64,000 bases of DNA from a virus: positions 1-64,000 of the IMG/VR virus record IMGVR_UViG_3300025168_000054. The stretch is one strand, 5' to 3'. Under the pieces are notes generated by a model. The model saw only the letters and a list, made by a program, of their open reading frames with translations, did no database searches and was not told the DNA's origin. Position 1 is the first letter of the stretch. Each line of letters starts with the position of its first letter. Below, piece after piece: positions 50,421-58,017 of the stretch. The position numbers were made by a program, and so were the translations under genes.

Positions 50421-50620
50421 TAGCCGTCCACGCGGGTCATACCGCCCAAGAACCGCTCGACACTCTTGCACCAGGTTCGATGCTTCTCGTCGATGTAGAC
50501 GACCAGCACGGGGTACCGAACCGGATCATCGGCGTGCTCGTTCACGAGCATCCGCACCCGGTAGTAGTTGCCATTGCGATGCTGCCAGCGGGTTCCTGGC
50601 AGAACGTCTGTTTGCGCCAT
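50420..50620 (-). CDS. DUF1653-like small protein
   Basis: 66 residues. PGTRWQHRNGNYYRVRMLVN, PVLVVYIDEKHRTWCKSVER and FLGG follow the DUF1653 pattern: a small beta-barrel with G-x-Y-x-H-x-K/N-G, then V-V-Y and W-x-R-x3-x-F. Function of the family is unknown. Strong AGGAG ribosome site, placed just after a terminator hairpin. It is first in a short operon with the HTH protein and DNA polymerase. Confidence 0.6.
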   Translation of the reverse strand: MAQTDVLPGTRWQHRNGNYYRVRMLVNEHADDPVRYPVLVVYIDEKHRTWCKSVERFLGGMTRVDG

Positions 50621-50639
50621 GTCTCACTCCTGCAGGAAA

Positions 50640-50666
50640 GCCCCCGCCGTCATCGACGACGGGGGC
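50640..50666 (-). terminator. Minus-strand terminator after the SSB-like gene
   Basis: On the minus strand, GCCCCCGTCGTC pairs with GACGGCGGGGGC around a short loop with one mismatch and is followed by TTTCC. It separates the SSB-like/Sak4-like genes from the polymerase operon. No clear new promoter is seen between it and the DUF1653-like start, so some read-through is needed or the promoter is atypical. Confidence 0.7.
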
Positions 50667-50684
50667 CAGGTTGATCGCTCTCAA

Positions 50685-51293
50685 TCAGCGAGAAGGTGGG
50701 GGCGGGAACTTGCCGTTGCTGGGAGGCGGGGGCGGCATCTTAGCGGCGGCCGGGGCCGACACCTTGGACTGCCGGCGCCAAGCGAACTGGCGAGTGTCCT
50801 CAGGCTTGTCGCCCTTGGCTTCGTGCTGCTCAAACTGGTCCTTGTTGAGGAAAGACTTGACCTCTCCGTACACACGCTGTCCCTGAGGGACGTCGTCGGG
50901 ACGACCGAGCCACGCAATGTGGGCGGTGCGGCCAACGAGGTGCTGAGTGCTCAGGCCGTTCTCGGCCATGTAGTCCTCGGTGATACCGGAGGAGAGAGCG
51001 ACTCGCTTGATCGCGGCGACCATGCCGTTGATCTTCTTGTTGCGAGTCGTCTCGTCCATCGCCTGAAGAGCCGGAGCCATGTTGCCTTCAGCGTCGAAGG
51101 GGCAGCTACCAATCTCGCGGGTGATGGCACCGTTGGGGAACTTGATGTGGATGAAGTACGAGAAGTTGCCTTGGCGGTCAAGAACGCCACGGTCCTCGAA
51201 CTCCACGACCTCGACGGGGTAGTAGCCGGTTCCGGGGGGAAGGTTGCCAGTGCCGACGGAAGCGGCAGTTTCTGCGGGAATGAAGAAAGACAT
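50685..51293 (-). CDS. Putative single-stranded-DNA-binding protein with polyproline tail
   Basis: 202 residues. The first 170 form a beta-rich core (GYYPVEVVEFEDRGVL, FSYFIHIKFPNGAI, GRTAHIAWLG). The tail is disordered and ends MPPPPPSNGKFPPPPSR. A small beta-barrel with a flexible tail, directly downstream of a Sak4-like RecA ATPase, fits the SSB-like partners of phage Sak4 recombinases. No canonical SSB signature is seen, so the call rests on fold impression and context. The leader (51294-51330) is a CAA-rich sequence, probably unstructured, that aids translation. Confidence 0.5.
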   Translation of the reverse strand: MSFFIPAETAASVGTGNLPPGTGYYPVEVVEFEDRGVLDRQGNFSYFIHIKFPNGAITREIGSCPFDAEGNMAPALQAMDETTRNKKINGMVAAIKRVALSSGITEDYMAENGLSTQHLVGRTAHIAWLGRPDDVPQGQRVYGEVKSFLNKDQFEQHEAKGDKPEDTRQFAWRRQSKVSAPAAAKMPPPPPSNGKFPPPPSR

Positions 51294-51358
51294 CTTCGAT
51301 CCTGGTTTAGTTGGTTTTTGTGGTTGTTGTTAGGTCCGGTTTACTGCCGGAACAGCCG

Positions 51359-52348
51359 TCACTCGGACGGAGGAGGTGGAGCCTTCGAGCCCTTTACGGG
51401 CTTCGGTGGATCCAATACTTTGAAAAGATTGTCGCTGCGCTGCTTCTGGATGACACCTCGTGCGATGCCGTCCTGCACTGCCCAGCGAATGTGCAGCTGC
51501 GTCTCTCGTCCGCTGCCCTTGGCGAACTTCTGCGCCTTGTTGACGCCAGCGTTTACGGCCGCACTGACGTCCCCCGTCTGCACGGCCTTCGCCACGAGGT
51601 CAGCAACTTCGTCCTGCCACTCAAGCCCCGGACGGCGAGACAGCCCGTAGTCGACAGCGCTGGCACGAAGAAGCTCACGGACATTCGGCGGGCTCTCGGC
51701 ATAACCAACACCGTTACGGTCTCCGGTTACCCAAGTGCTGTCCCATGGGTTGACGTAGAGGCCGCCTTTGATCCAAGGGTCCGGGTAGTCGCTGTTGACG
51801 ACAGCGCGAGCGTTGAAGTCGCACCAAGCCGGGACACGAACAACCTGGCCCTTGCTGCCCAGGGAGGGTCCACCGGGGACGAAGGTGCCATCCATACCTG
51901 ACCCTGGCGCCTGCTCGTGGGCGACCATGAAGACACTGACACCGATGTGCCGAGCCTTCTCGGCCAGACGCAGCAGCTTGTCCTTGAGCTGTTGGTACGG
52001 CCAAAACTTGTCGACCTTGCCGCTGTTGGTGATCTTGGGGTTGTCCTGCCAGAACCTCAAGCTCGTCTCGCACAACGCCGTCATGCCATCTACGCAGATG
52101 GCAGGGTACGAATCGACCAACCCCTGCTCTTCCAGCATGGTCATGAGGTCAAGCAAGTCAACGAGAGTTCTGACTGGGTGGTCATAGACCGTGGGTTCAA
52201 ACCCCCACTCATTCTGAGTGACGCTCTTGATCGCGTTCATCCCCTCGCCCGGAATCCACAGGGCGTTGGGGAATGCGCTCGCGACCATCGAGGTCTTCAT
52301 GCGCTTGGGCTGGCCAAAAACCATGCCCATGACCGTGGCATTCGCCAT
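51359..52348 (-). CDS. Sak4-like RecA-family ATPase
   Basis: 329 residues. Walker A GQPKRMKTS at 12-20, Walker B ICVDGMT near 84-90, and VSVFMVAHEQ further on match RecA-fold single-domain ATPases of phages (AAA_24/Sak4 type), which promote annealing and recombination together with SSB. The protein then has an extension rich in Ala/Lys and a tail ending SKAPPPPSE, echoing the tail of the SSB-like neighbour. GGAGG ribosome site. It would serve recombination-dependent replication with the Cas4-like nuclease upstream. Confidence 0.7.
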   Translation of the reverse strand: MANATVMGMVFGQPKRMKTSMVASAFPNALWIPGEGMNAIKSVTQNEWGFEPTVYDHPVRTLVDLLDLMTMLEEQGLVDSYPAICVDGMTALCETSLRFWQDNPKITNSGKVDKFWPYQQLKDKLLRLAEKARHIGVSVFMVAHEQAPGSGMDGTFVPGGPSLGSKGQVVRVPAWCDFNARAVVNSDYPDPWIKGGLYVNPWDSTWVTGDRNGVGYAESPPNVRELLRASAVDYGLSRRPGLEWQDEVADLVAKAVQTGDVSAAVNAGVNKAQKFAKGSGRETQLHIRWAVQDGIARGVIQKQRSDNLFKVLDPPKPVKGSKAPPPPSE

Positions 52349-52439
52349 GGTCGCCTCCAGTGATGTAGTTGTTGTTGTAGTGCCCCGAGGGGCTCGCCGA
52401 CTGTAACACAGACGATCGAGTTCCCTGCGGCTGTTTGTG

Positions 52440-52466
52440 GTTTACAGTCAGGGCGGGGCTGTAAAC
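52440..52466. promoter_or_regulatory. Inverted repeat in the Sak4/SpeD gap
   Basis: GTTTACAG and CTGTAAAC form a perfect 8-bp inverted repeat with an 11-base spacer. A further TTACAG-type half-site (TGTAACAC on the plus strand) lies about 35 bases away near 52402-52409. The 134-base gap holds no gene. It may be an operator or a hairpin for the Sak4 transcript. Confidence 0.45.
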
Positions 52467-52482
52467 TAACTCGGCTCTTTCC

Positions 52483-52890
52483 TTATTCGTCAATCTCCCA
52501 GTGATGCTGGGTACCGGGCTCATGGCATCGGCGGATATTACGAACGCTGCCCCCCGTCAGACCCAGCTTTTCGCTCAGGAAATCAACAACTTGTTTGACA
52601 TTGAACTCCTTGCAGGAGAACAAGTCGAAGCTCACATGTCCTCGCAGAGGCCACGTATGAATACTTCCGTGCGACGTGGTCAGGATTACAGTGCCCGTGA
52701 CTCCTCCGTCGTCCTCGCCGTTCTCGACCATAGGGTCAAGCGGCACGGCGACCATTTCCGCAGGCTTCAGAATCTGCATACCTACCATCTCGACCAGTTC
52801 GTTGAGCACCGCACCGATCAACTCAGGGTCGTTGAGGCGCTGCGACTCTTGGGTCCAGGCGTCAATGATTACGTGTCTACCTGTTTTCAT
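52483..52890 (-). CDS. speD: S-adenosylmethionine decarboxylase-like (SpeD) pyruvoyl enzyme
   Basis: 135 residues from the ATG at 52890 (GGAG eight bases upstream). Matches the short bacterial/archaeal AdoMet decarboxylase: GRHVIIDAW near 4-12, LNDPELIGAVL, then TSHGSIHTWP with Ser73 and His78, and Cys93 in FDLFSC. Ser, His and Cys have the same 0/+5/+20 spacing as S63/H68/C83 of the family. Ser73 would become the pyruvoyl group after self-cleavage. The residue before it is Thr, not Glu. Family role: decarboxylate AdoMet for spermidine synthesis. Some phage homologues have been reported to act on arginine or ornithine. No spermidine synthase is present here. Confidence 0.8.
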   Translation of the reverse strand: MKTGRHVIIDAWTQESQRLNDPELIGAVLNELVEMVGMQILKPAEMVAVPLDPMVENGEDDGGVTGTVILTTSHGSIHTWPLRGHVSFDLFSCKEFNVKQVVDFLSEKLGLTGGSVRNIRRCHEPGTQHHWEIDE

Positions 52891-52895
52891 GATGA

Positions 52896-53876
52896 TTACT
52901 CCGGGCCGTACTGGCATAGTTCAAACGCGCCGCACTTACCGTAGCGGTGGTAGCAAACGAGCTCGCTCTGAGCCATTTGCCAGTCCCCCTCGGTCACGTA
53001 CGCTCTCTTGTGGTTGACGAGCTGGTTGCCCAGCGACATCGCCCTCGAGTAAATCTGCCGAGCCAACTGTTCGTCACGCCAAGGTGTGGCGGGTACGTGC
53101 TGACGACTCACGGTCCAGGGGCTGCGCCGCTGCACCAAGTTCAAGATGACCCCTCCGAAGTCCTCGTACAACTGCTGGCCCATGATGCGGTTGACGGCGA
53201 ACTGGCCGTCCATGGCGTACTGCTGAGCACGAGTCTTGCTCACACTCCCGCCGGTCACCTTGTGATCCCAGATGTACGTTCGCCCGTCGGAGCTATGCTT
53301 CATCACGAGGTCGAACCGCTTGGTCAATTCGATGGGCTTGCCGTGCTGCAGCGCCGGAACGCCACGAACAGGCTCCTCAAGCCCAGGGCAATCCAGCAAC
53401 GTAGGCTCTGAGAGATTCTTGTCGAGCCATAGGCCGAAGTCTCCTTCGTGGTTGTGCCCCAAGGTCAGCTTGACCTGGTTCTCGACAGACACCACACGGT
53501 CAGAGACATAGGGCTCCTTCTGAAGATATCGACGGAAGACATCAAGCGTCGTGCCGATGTAGGGGTGAGCGTCTACGCCTTCGAGCTCTCGCCGACGCAC
53601 CCACTCACGAACTGCCGCATCGGGAGGTAGGAAGTGGTCAGGGTCTGTGACGTGCTGGCCTTCGTACTCGAAGCCTCCCTGCTCGCAGCCCTTCTGAGCG
53701 TAGTAGTGAGCGAGCACGGTGTGGCCCATTGACCCCAGTGTCAGCGCCTCGGCGTTGATGAACTCACGCTGCTTGACGTTAATGATGAACCATAATCGGT
53801 CACACTTAAAGGCTGGTCCCCAGAAGGACCAGCCTGTTGTGCTTCGACCGGTGTCGATGAGGATGGGCTCAGGCAT
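52896..53876 (-). CDS. Cas4/RecB-like PD-(D/E)XK nuclease with Fe-S cysteines
   Basis: 326 residues. The nuclease core has RFDLVMK near 186-192 and YIWDHKVTG near 201-209, giving the D and D-x-K of the PD-(D/E)XK fold. Four cysteines are placed as in Cas4/AddB: C25 near the N-terminus and C308, C315, C321 at the end (VCYHRYGKCGAFELC), expected to hold a 4Fe-4S cluster. The family cuts single-stranded DNA ends, often to prepare recombination. It lies next to the SpeD-like and Sak4-like genes and overlaps the portal-like fragment gene by eight bases. Confidence 0.8.
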   Translation of the reverse strand: MPEPILIDTGRSTTGWSFWGPAFKCDRLWFIINVKQREFINAEALTLGSMGHTVLAHYYAQKGCEQGGFEYEGQHVTDPDHFLPPDAAVREWVRRRELEGVDAHPYIGTTLDVFRRYLQKEPYVSDRVVSVENQVKLTLGHNHEGDFGLWLDKNLSEPTLLDCPGLEEPVRGVPALQHGKPIELTKRFDLVMKHSSDGRTYIWDHKVTGGSVSKTRAQQYAMDGQFAVNRIMGQQLYEDFGGVILNLVQRRSPWTVSRQHVPATPWRDEQLARQIYSRAMSLGNQLVNHKRAYVTEGDWQMAQSELVCYHRYGKCGAFELCQYGPE

Positions 53877-54222
53877 CGGGGAACTCCCCGGCGTCCTGCC
53901 CGAAGCTCAGCAGCTGGTCCTCGGTGATGATCTCCAGGGGGCCCTGGACGATGGTGATCTGGCAGCCACTCCTGGCTCCCACGTTGCGCTGGGTCGGCGC
54001 CGAGTGGCTCCTCCCGACCTGTCGGAACACCTTCTCCGCCGGGCCCTCGAAGACCACGGTGCGGACGGTGCGGACCCACTGGCCCTTGAACTCCTCGAGG
54101 GACTCGCCGAGGGTGTCGGCACCCATCGCCATGACGCGGGCGATACGGCGTTCGCGGGACGTTCGGGCCCTCATCTGCGCCTCGACGAGGGTCAGCTCTG
54201 TTGCGGTTTTGTCATCACTCAT
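53869..54222 (-). CDS. Stand-alone portal-like fragment
   Basis: 117 residues. Residues 5-20, KTATELTLVEAQMRAR, closely match the portal helix KTATEMAIIDAQMRTR encoded at about 7800-7850. The similarity extends to the DNA (about 40 of 51 bases by eye). The following helix, a strand (VRTVVFEG) and a late strand plus helix (CQITIVQGPLEIITEDQLL) follow the order of the portal's region after that helix. No other portal parts are present. It could be a duplicated portal piece kept as a regulator or decoy, or a relic. It overlaps the nuclease gene by eight bases, so it is still translated in the operon. Confidence 0.6.
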   Translation of the reverse strand: MSDDKTATELTLVEAQMRARTSRERRIARVMAMGADTLGESLEEFKGQWVRTVRTVVFEGPAEKVFRQVGRSHSAPTQRNVGARSGCQITIVQGPLEIITEDQLLSFGQDAGEFPDA

Positions 54223-54416
54223 GTCGTCTCCGGGGGGTCAGGAAGGGGTTGCCAGAAGAACTGGCCGATCTCCGTGCAGGGGCACCACACCTCGTAGTTG
54301 AACCAGATGCCGTCTTCCTCGGACTTGAAGCAGCCGATGAAGAAGGCGTCGCCATGCCACATGAGCACTTCTTCGTCGGACGGAGGCAGGGTGTGCCGAC
54401 TGTCGATCCAAGTCAC
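54219..54416 (-). CDS. DUF551-like small protein
   Basis: 65 residues if it starts at the GTG at 54416, which overlaps the upstream TGA as GTGA. The longer frame to 54455 has no ribosome site. It begins VTWIDSRHTLPPSDEEVLMW and ends FFWQPLPDPPETT. The W-I-x-LPPSDEEVL start and W-PLP-PP end are those of the DUF551 family, found in many phages with unknown function. Four-base overlaps on both sides. Confidence 0.65.
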   Translation of the reverse strand: MTWIDSRHTLPPSDEEVLMWHGDAFFIGCFKSEEDGIWFNYEVWCPCTEIGQFFWQPLPDPPETT

Positions 54417-54679
54417 GGCTGCTCCTTGAGCCAGTCTTCGTGCGCCTTCGCGCACGCCCTGGCGTAGTTGACGATGTCGGCCGGGGTCTGCTCAGCCGAC
54501 GTCGCGATGACGCAGGCCGCCCCCGGCAGGTAGTTGGCCTTGCCGCTGGAGAGGTTGTTTCTCACATCGACCTTTGCTTCGATGTCGTCGAAGCGTCCCC
54601 CCGCGGCCACACAGAAAAACAGAGTGCAGCACAGCCAGACAAGCATGAGGGCAATCTCTGTGGTGGTTCGATCTGTCAT
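54413..54679 (-). CDS. Small membrane or exported protein
   Basis: 88 residues. A hydrophobic segment at about 9-28 (IALMLVWLCCTLFFCVAAGG) after a short charged start is a signal peptide or membrane anchor. The rest is a polar domain with two further cysteines (AACVIA, ARACAKAH) that could form a disulfide outside the cytoplasm. No family recognised. It overlaps both neighbours. A periplasmic role during infection is possible. Confidence 0.6.
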   Translation of the reverse strand: MTDRTTTEIALMLVWLCCTLFFCVAAGGRFDDIEAKVDVRNNLSSGKANYLPGAACVIATSAEQTPADIVNYARACAKAHEDWLKEQP

Positions 54680-55200
54680 GCGTCTTCCTGGGGCATCACG
54701 GTGAGTGTGGTGTACTCAGGAGTCGGGTCGTCGTAATCGTAGCGTCGCTCCTCGTACTGGTAGTACTCGTACTGGTAGTACACGGTGCAGGGTGCGGAGA
54801 TCATGTGAGGTAGCACGTTCGCGCAGAAGTTCTGGATCTCATCCTCATAGTTCTTCAGCTCCGAGGAGACGTGCCAGACGCAACCATCCTCTGACCTTTC
54901 AGGGAGGATGTTCCGGAAGACGTAGTCGCTGGTTGTCGACGGTGTTTCGACGAGAACGTGCTGATGCCCGACGTCATCGAGGTCGCGACTCCCCGGAGTG
55001 TAAGACCCCCAAGGGATGAAGTCGCAGCGTCGCACTTTCGCCCAGTCGCTGAGCCACGAGAACTCGAAGTGCTCTGCAGCTATCTGCCAGGTCTTCTTCT
55101 GAGTGGTCTCGTCCGGTCTCACCTTCTCGAGGAAGTCGACGACCGCTCGCCCTGTGTCGTTCAGCGTCGCGCTGAACTTGACCGCTGTGTACATTCCCAT
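54676..55200 (-). CDS. Conserved-looking phage protein, 174 residues
   Basis: Starts MGMYTAVKFSATLNDTGRAV, a start seen in many phage proteins of unknown function. It contains FIPWGSYTP and a tyrosine-rich C-terminal segment (VYYQYEYYQYEERRYDYDD) followed by TTLTVMPQEDA. The Tyr run is unusual and probably a beta strand. One base separates it from the helicase gene, and it overlaps the membrane protein gene by four. Function unknown. Confidence 0.6.
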   Translation of the reverse strand: MGMYTAVKFSATLNDTGRAVVDFLEKVRPDETTQKKTWQIAAEHFEFSWLSDWAKVRRCDFIPWGSYTPGSRDLDDVGHQHVLVETPSTTSDYVFRNILPERSEDGCVWHVSSELKNYEDEIQNFCANVLPHMISAPCTVYYQYEYYQYEERRYDYDDPTPEYTTLTVMPQEDA

Positions 55201-55201
55201 G

Positions 55202-57160
55202 TCAGTCCTCCCCGAAGAGCGCCGTCAGTACGGACGCCTTCATCTTGTTGTGATCGTCGATGCCGAGCAGCTTGTCGTCCATGCCCTGGTACTGCTCAGC
55301 CGCCAGGAACTCCTTGATTGCAGTGATCTTGTCAGCCAGGACGCCCACGACCTTCTCGTCGTAGGACTTCCGAGCCAAGACCACCTTGAGCAGCGTGGGT
55401 CGACCACCGATGCGGTCGAAGCGACCCTTCCACTGCTCGAAGTCGCCCGGCCGCCACGGAAGCATCGCGAAGATGGCGAGGTCAGAAGACTGAAGACCGT
55501 CGACAGATTCTCCGAAGGCTTGGCCAGTGCCGATGAGCAGGCAGGGCCCGCCATGGTCGCGGTAGGTCGAGATCATGTCCTCACGTTCGCGGTCGTCTGT
55601 ACCACCATGACCCCACCAGATTACGGGCTTGACGCCCCCGAAGTTCTTCTGCTTGACCTCCTTTGCCAGAGCCTTCTCGATGTACGAGGTCCAGTCCTCA
55701 CAGTCCTGGCGACGGGCTGTGAACAATACGACCTTGCCTCCACCGCGCAGCCCGTCGAGAACTTCCTCGATGACGTACTTGCGCTTGCGGCTCGCCGCTT
55801 CCATCAGGTTCGCTTCGAGCGCTCGCTCTCGGTCAAACTCACTGTGTGTCTTGAGCGCTTCCTTCTCCGCCTTGGCGATGACTCGCTTGAACGCCGCGGG
55901 CCGGTTCTGGTCTGACGGATCGAGCCACACGACCTGGACTCGAGTGGCAGGCAGCTGGCCATGCGACTCGGTGTGCGTCACCTCTTGCATCAGGTAGGAG
56001 GCACGGTACTTGAGCTCGTCGAGGTGGCTGCTGCCCTTGTCGTCAAGCCCGCCGTACTCACCTTCCTTCGCAGCGCAGTACCGCTTGGCAAACGACCCGA
56101 AGCCCATGCCGTACGACCCAGGAGCAAGCAGGTCGAGCTGGCTCCACAACCGGCGAGGGCGGCCGTCATCGAGAGGAGTGGCGGTCAATCCCACGCGCAG
56201 CTTGAGAGACGGCAACCTACTCACATCCATCGCAGCTACCGCACGAGTCTCTCTCGTGTCGGTCTTGGTGCGGCGCTTCTCAAACTCAATCTGACCGGTG
56301 CTGTCGAAGATGGCCTTCCACCGCTTGGGCTGGCCAAACGTATGGAGCTCGTCGATGACCAGGACTTGGGGCTCCAGCTGTCTGACACCCTCCAAGTTGT
56401 CGGGCAGAGATTGCGCACCGAAGATGACGAAAGGTCTCTGTCCGCCGGCGTCCCCTACCTGTCCGGCCCAATCGCAAGAAGCGAGGTAACCGTCAAGCGT
56501 CTCGTCGCCTCTGCGCATCTGGCCTTTGGGGATGACCCGGTGCGGAACGATGTTCGTGTACTCCTGCACTTGGTCCCACCAGACCCGGCGAGCCTTGGCG
56601 GGAGCAACGACACACACCGGACCTGGGCGAGTCAGGCTGGAGAGGATGGCTGTCAGAGTCTTGCCCGCGCCGCAGGGGTAAACCAGCTTCGACCAAGGGC
56701 GGGTCGTGGCCCAGTAGACTCCTCGCGCCTGGTAGTCGGTGATGAGATCGGTGACAAAGGGCTTGACCTCGCCGTCGCTGACCAGGCCTTGCACAACCTG
56801 CCGTCCGTACTCGGCCATGGTGTCCAGAGCAGCCTGGGCCGTAGGCCACGCGAAGATGTCGTCCACGTTGATAGCGTGCTCAATCTGGTAGCGAACGCAT
56901 GCTCCCGCCAGGTCGTGCTCGAAGAGCCACGCTGCGTTGACCGGGACGTACGCCTTGTAGTAGGCGTAGCTGTTGACTTCAGCTGCAGGGTTGTCGCGCA
57001 GCTCCTTGGTCATGCGGTTCCATCGTCGGTCGCGAGCGCGGTGACCGTACGCCAGCATGCCAGGCAGGCGTGTTTCAAGGTTGGCCAGGAGTGCCCCAAC
57101 ACGCCCGGTCACTCGGTAGATGTAGTGAGGTTGATCTTTGAGCGGAGAGAACACGGTCAT
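55202..57160 (-). CDS. SNF2/DEAD-type superfamily 2 helicase
   Basis: 652 residues. Motif I PCGAGKTLTA near 160, Ia VVAPAKARRVWW, motif II VIDELHTFG near 264, motif III GLTATPLDD near 325. In the second RecA lobe: VVLFTARRQ, GTGQAFGESVDGL (V) and EQWKGRFDRIGG (VI). The DExH form and the QxxGRxxR-like motif VI place it among SNF2-like or UvsW-like helicases, which remodel forks or recombination intermediates. The N-terminal 150 residues form an extra helical domain. Coupled by ATGA to the primase gene, as part of the replication module. Confidence 0.85.
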   Translation of the reverse strand: MTVFSPLKDQPHYIYRVTGRVGALLANLETRLPGMLAYGHRARDRRWNRMTKELRDNPAAEVNSYAYYKAYVPVNAAWLFEHDLAGACVRYQIEHAINVDDIFAWPTAQAALDTMAEYGRQVVQGLVSDGEVKPFVTDLITDYQARGVYWATTRPWSKLVYPCGAGKTLTAILSSLTRPGPVCVVAPAKARRVWWDQVQEYTNIVPHRVIPKGQMRRGDETLDGYLASCDWAGQVGDAGGQRPFVIFGAQSLPDNLEGVRQLEPQVLVIDELHTFGQPKRWKAIFDSTGQIEFEKRRTKTDTRETRAVAAMDVSRLPSLKLRVGLTATPLDDGRPRRLWSQLDLLAPGSYGMGFGSFAKRYCAAKEGEYGGLDDKGSSHLDELKYRASYLMQEVTHTESHGQLPATRVQVVWLDPSDQNRPAAFKRVIAKAEKEALKTHSEFDRERALEANLMEAASRKRKYVIEEVLDGLRGGGKVVLFTARRQDCEDWTSYIEKALAKEVKQKNFGGVKPVIWWGHGGTDDREREDMISTYRDHGGPCLLIGTGQAFGESVDGLQSSDLAIFAMLPWRPGDFEQWKGRFDRIGGRPTLLKVVLARKSYDEKVVGVLADKITAIKEFLAAEQYQGMDDKLLGIDDHNKMKASVLTALFGED

Positions 57161-58017
57161 TGTTCCATCCCATGGAAGTCCAGAGGTTGATCGAGGAGCG
57201 CGGCGACTGGTCCCTTCCAGCCGCAGCTCTGTCGATGATTGCAGTACGCGTTCAGCTGTCGTGTGGGGTCAAGCCACCACCACACGGCATTGCGCCGGCA
57301 GCGGGGGCACTCGACCAAACGGACGGCTTCGTCGTTGACCACGCCGCCAAGAGTATGTCCAAGGTCAGCGCGAGCATCAGGGTCAAGGTGCAGGTTGCGT
57401 GAGCCTGTATACACAGGGACCTCACGCAGCGACAACGCGCTGGCCAACTGCACTACGTTGCCCAACGGCGCCCACTTGAGGATGTCATCGACACGAAGCA
57501 GCGGCGCTTCAACGTGCCTGAACTCGAACGAGCTCTGATGCTTGTAGTCTTCCAGGTCGCACGCGGGCAAGAGCCACGACCGTGAGATGTCCTTACAGCT
57601 TCTGTCGATGGTCTGGCCACAATGCTCTTCGGCCCACCGCCAAGCTATCGAGTATTCGCTCTTGGTGATGTCTCGGTCCAGCGGCAGCACAACCCGGAAG
57701 CGATGAGCCACCGGGCTGTGCGACCAAGACGTGTGCAGAAGTACACACCACTGCCCCCACGTGGTCAACGCTTCGTCGATGGTGGTCCCATCGTCGTAGT
57801 CGAGGACCAGGCAGGAAGCCTCTTGCGCGTTTGCCTTCTTGCGGCGGGGAGGCTCAAACCGTGCGGGGCTCCACTGCGGGAGCTTGCGCTTGTCCCACAC
57901 CCGGTACGCTTCGCCCGGCTGGGCCAGCAGTTCGACAAGTTGTACCATCGACAGCTGACGTAGCGTCGCCTCGGTCAGGAACAGGTTGTCGAACAGGCTG
58001 ACCCAGAAGCGCCTCAT
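57157..58017 (-). CDS. AEP/prim-pol-like primase with C-terminal zinc ribbon
   Basis: 286 residues. LVLDYDDG (D73, D75, D76) resembles the metal-binding D-x-D of archaeo-eukaryotic primases. HTSWSHSPVAHRFRVVLPLD (95-114) and RSWLLPA match the following conserved segments of phage prim-pol proteins. The end has a zinc ribbon, C237-x2-C240 and C259-x5-C265. It would make primers for the family A polymerase, probably with the DUF927 ATPase. ATGA overlaps both neighbours. The AEP family call comes from motif order, not from full alignment. Confidence 0.65.
   Translation of the reverse strand: MRRFWVSLFDNLFLTEATLRQLSMVQLVELLAQPGEAYRVWDKRKLPQWSPARFEPPRRKKANAQEASCLVLDYDDGTTIDEALTTWGQWCVLLHTSWSHSPVAHRFRVVLPLDRDITKSEYSIAWRWAEEHCGQTIDRSCKDISRSWLLPACDLEDYKHQSSFEFRHVEAPLLRVDDILKWAPLGNVVQLASALSLREVPVYTGSRNLHLDPDARADLGHTLGGVVNDEAVRLVECPRCRRNAVWWWLDPTRQLNAYCNHRQSCGWKGPVAALLDQPLDFHGMEQ

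Noticed and set aside
50568-51650. 360-codon plus-strand frame over the SSB-like and Sak4-like genes
   Set aside because: Crosses two real genes and a terminator on the other strand.
55961-57190. 409-codon open frame on the plus strand opposite the helicase
   Set aside because: The helicase on the other strand has all superfamily 2 motifs. This frame is a shadow with no motif.
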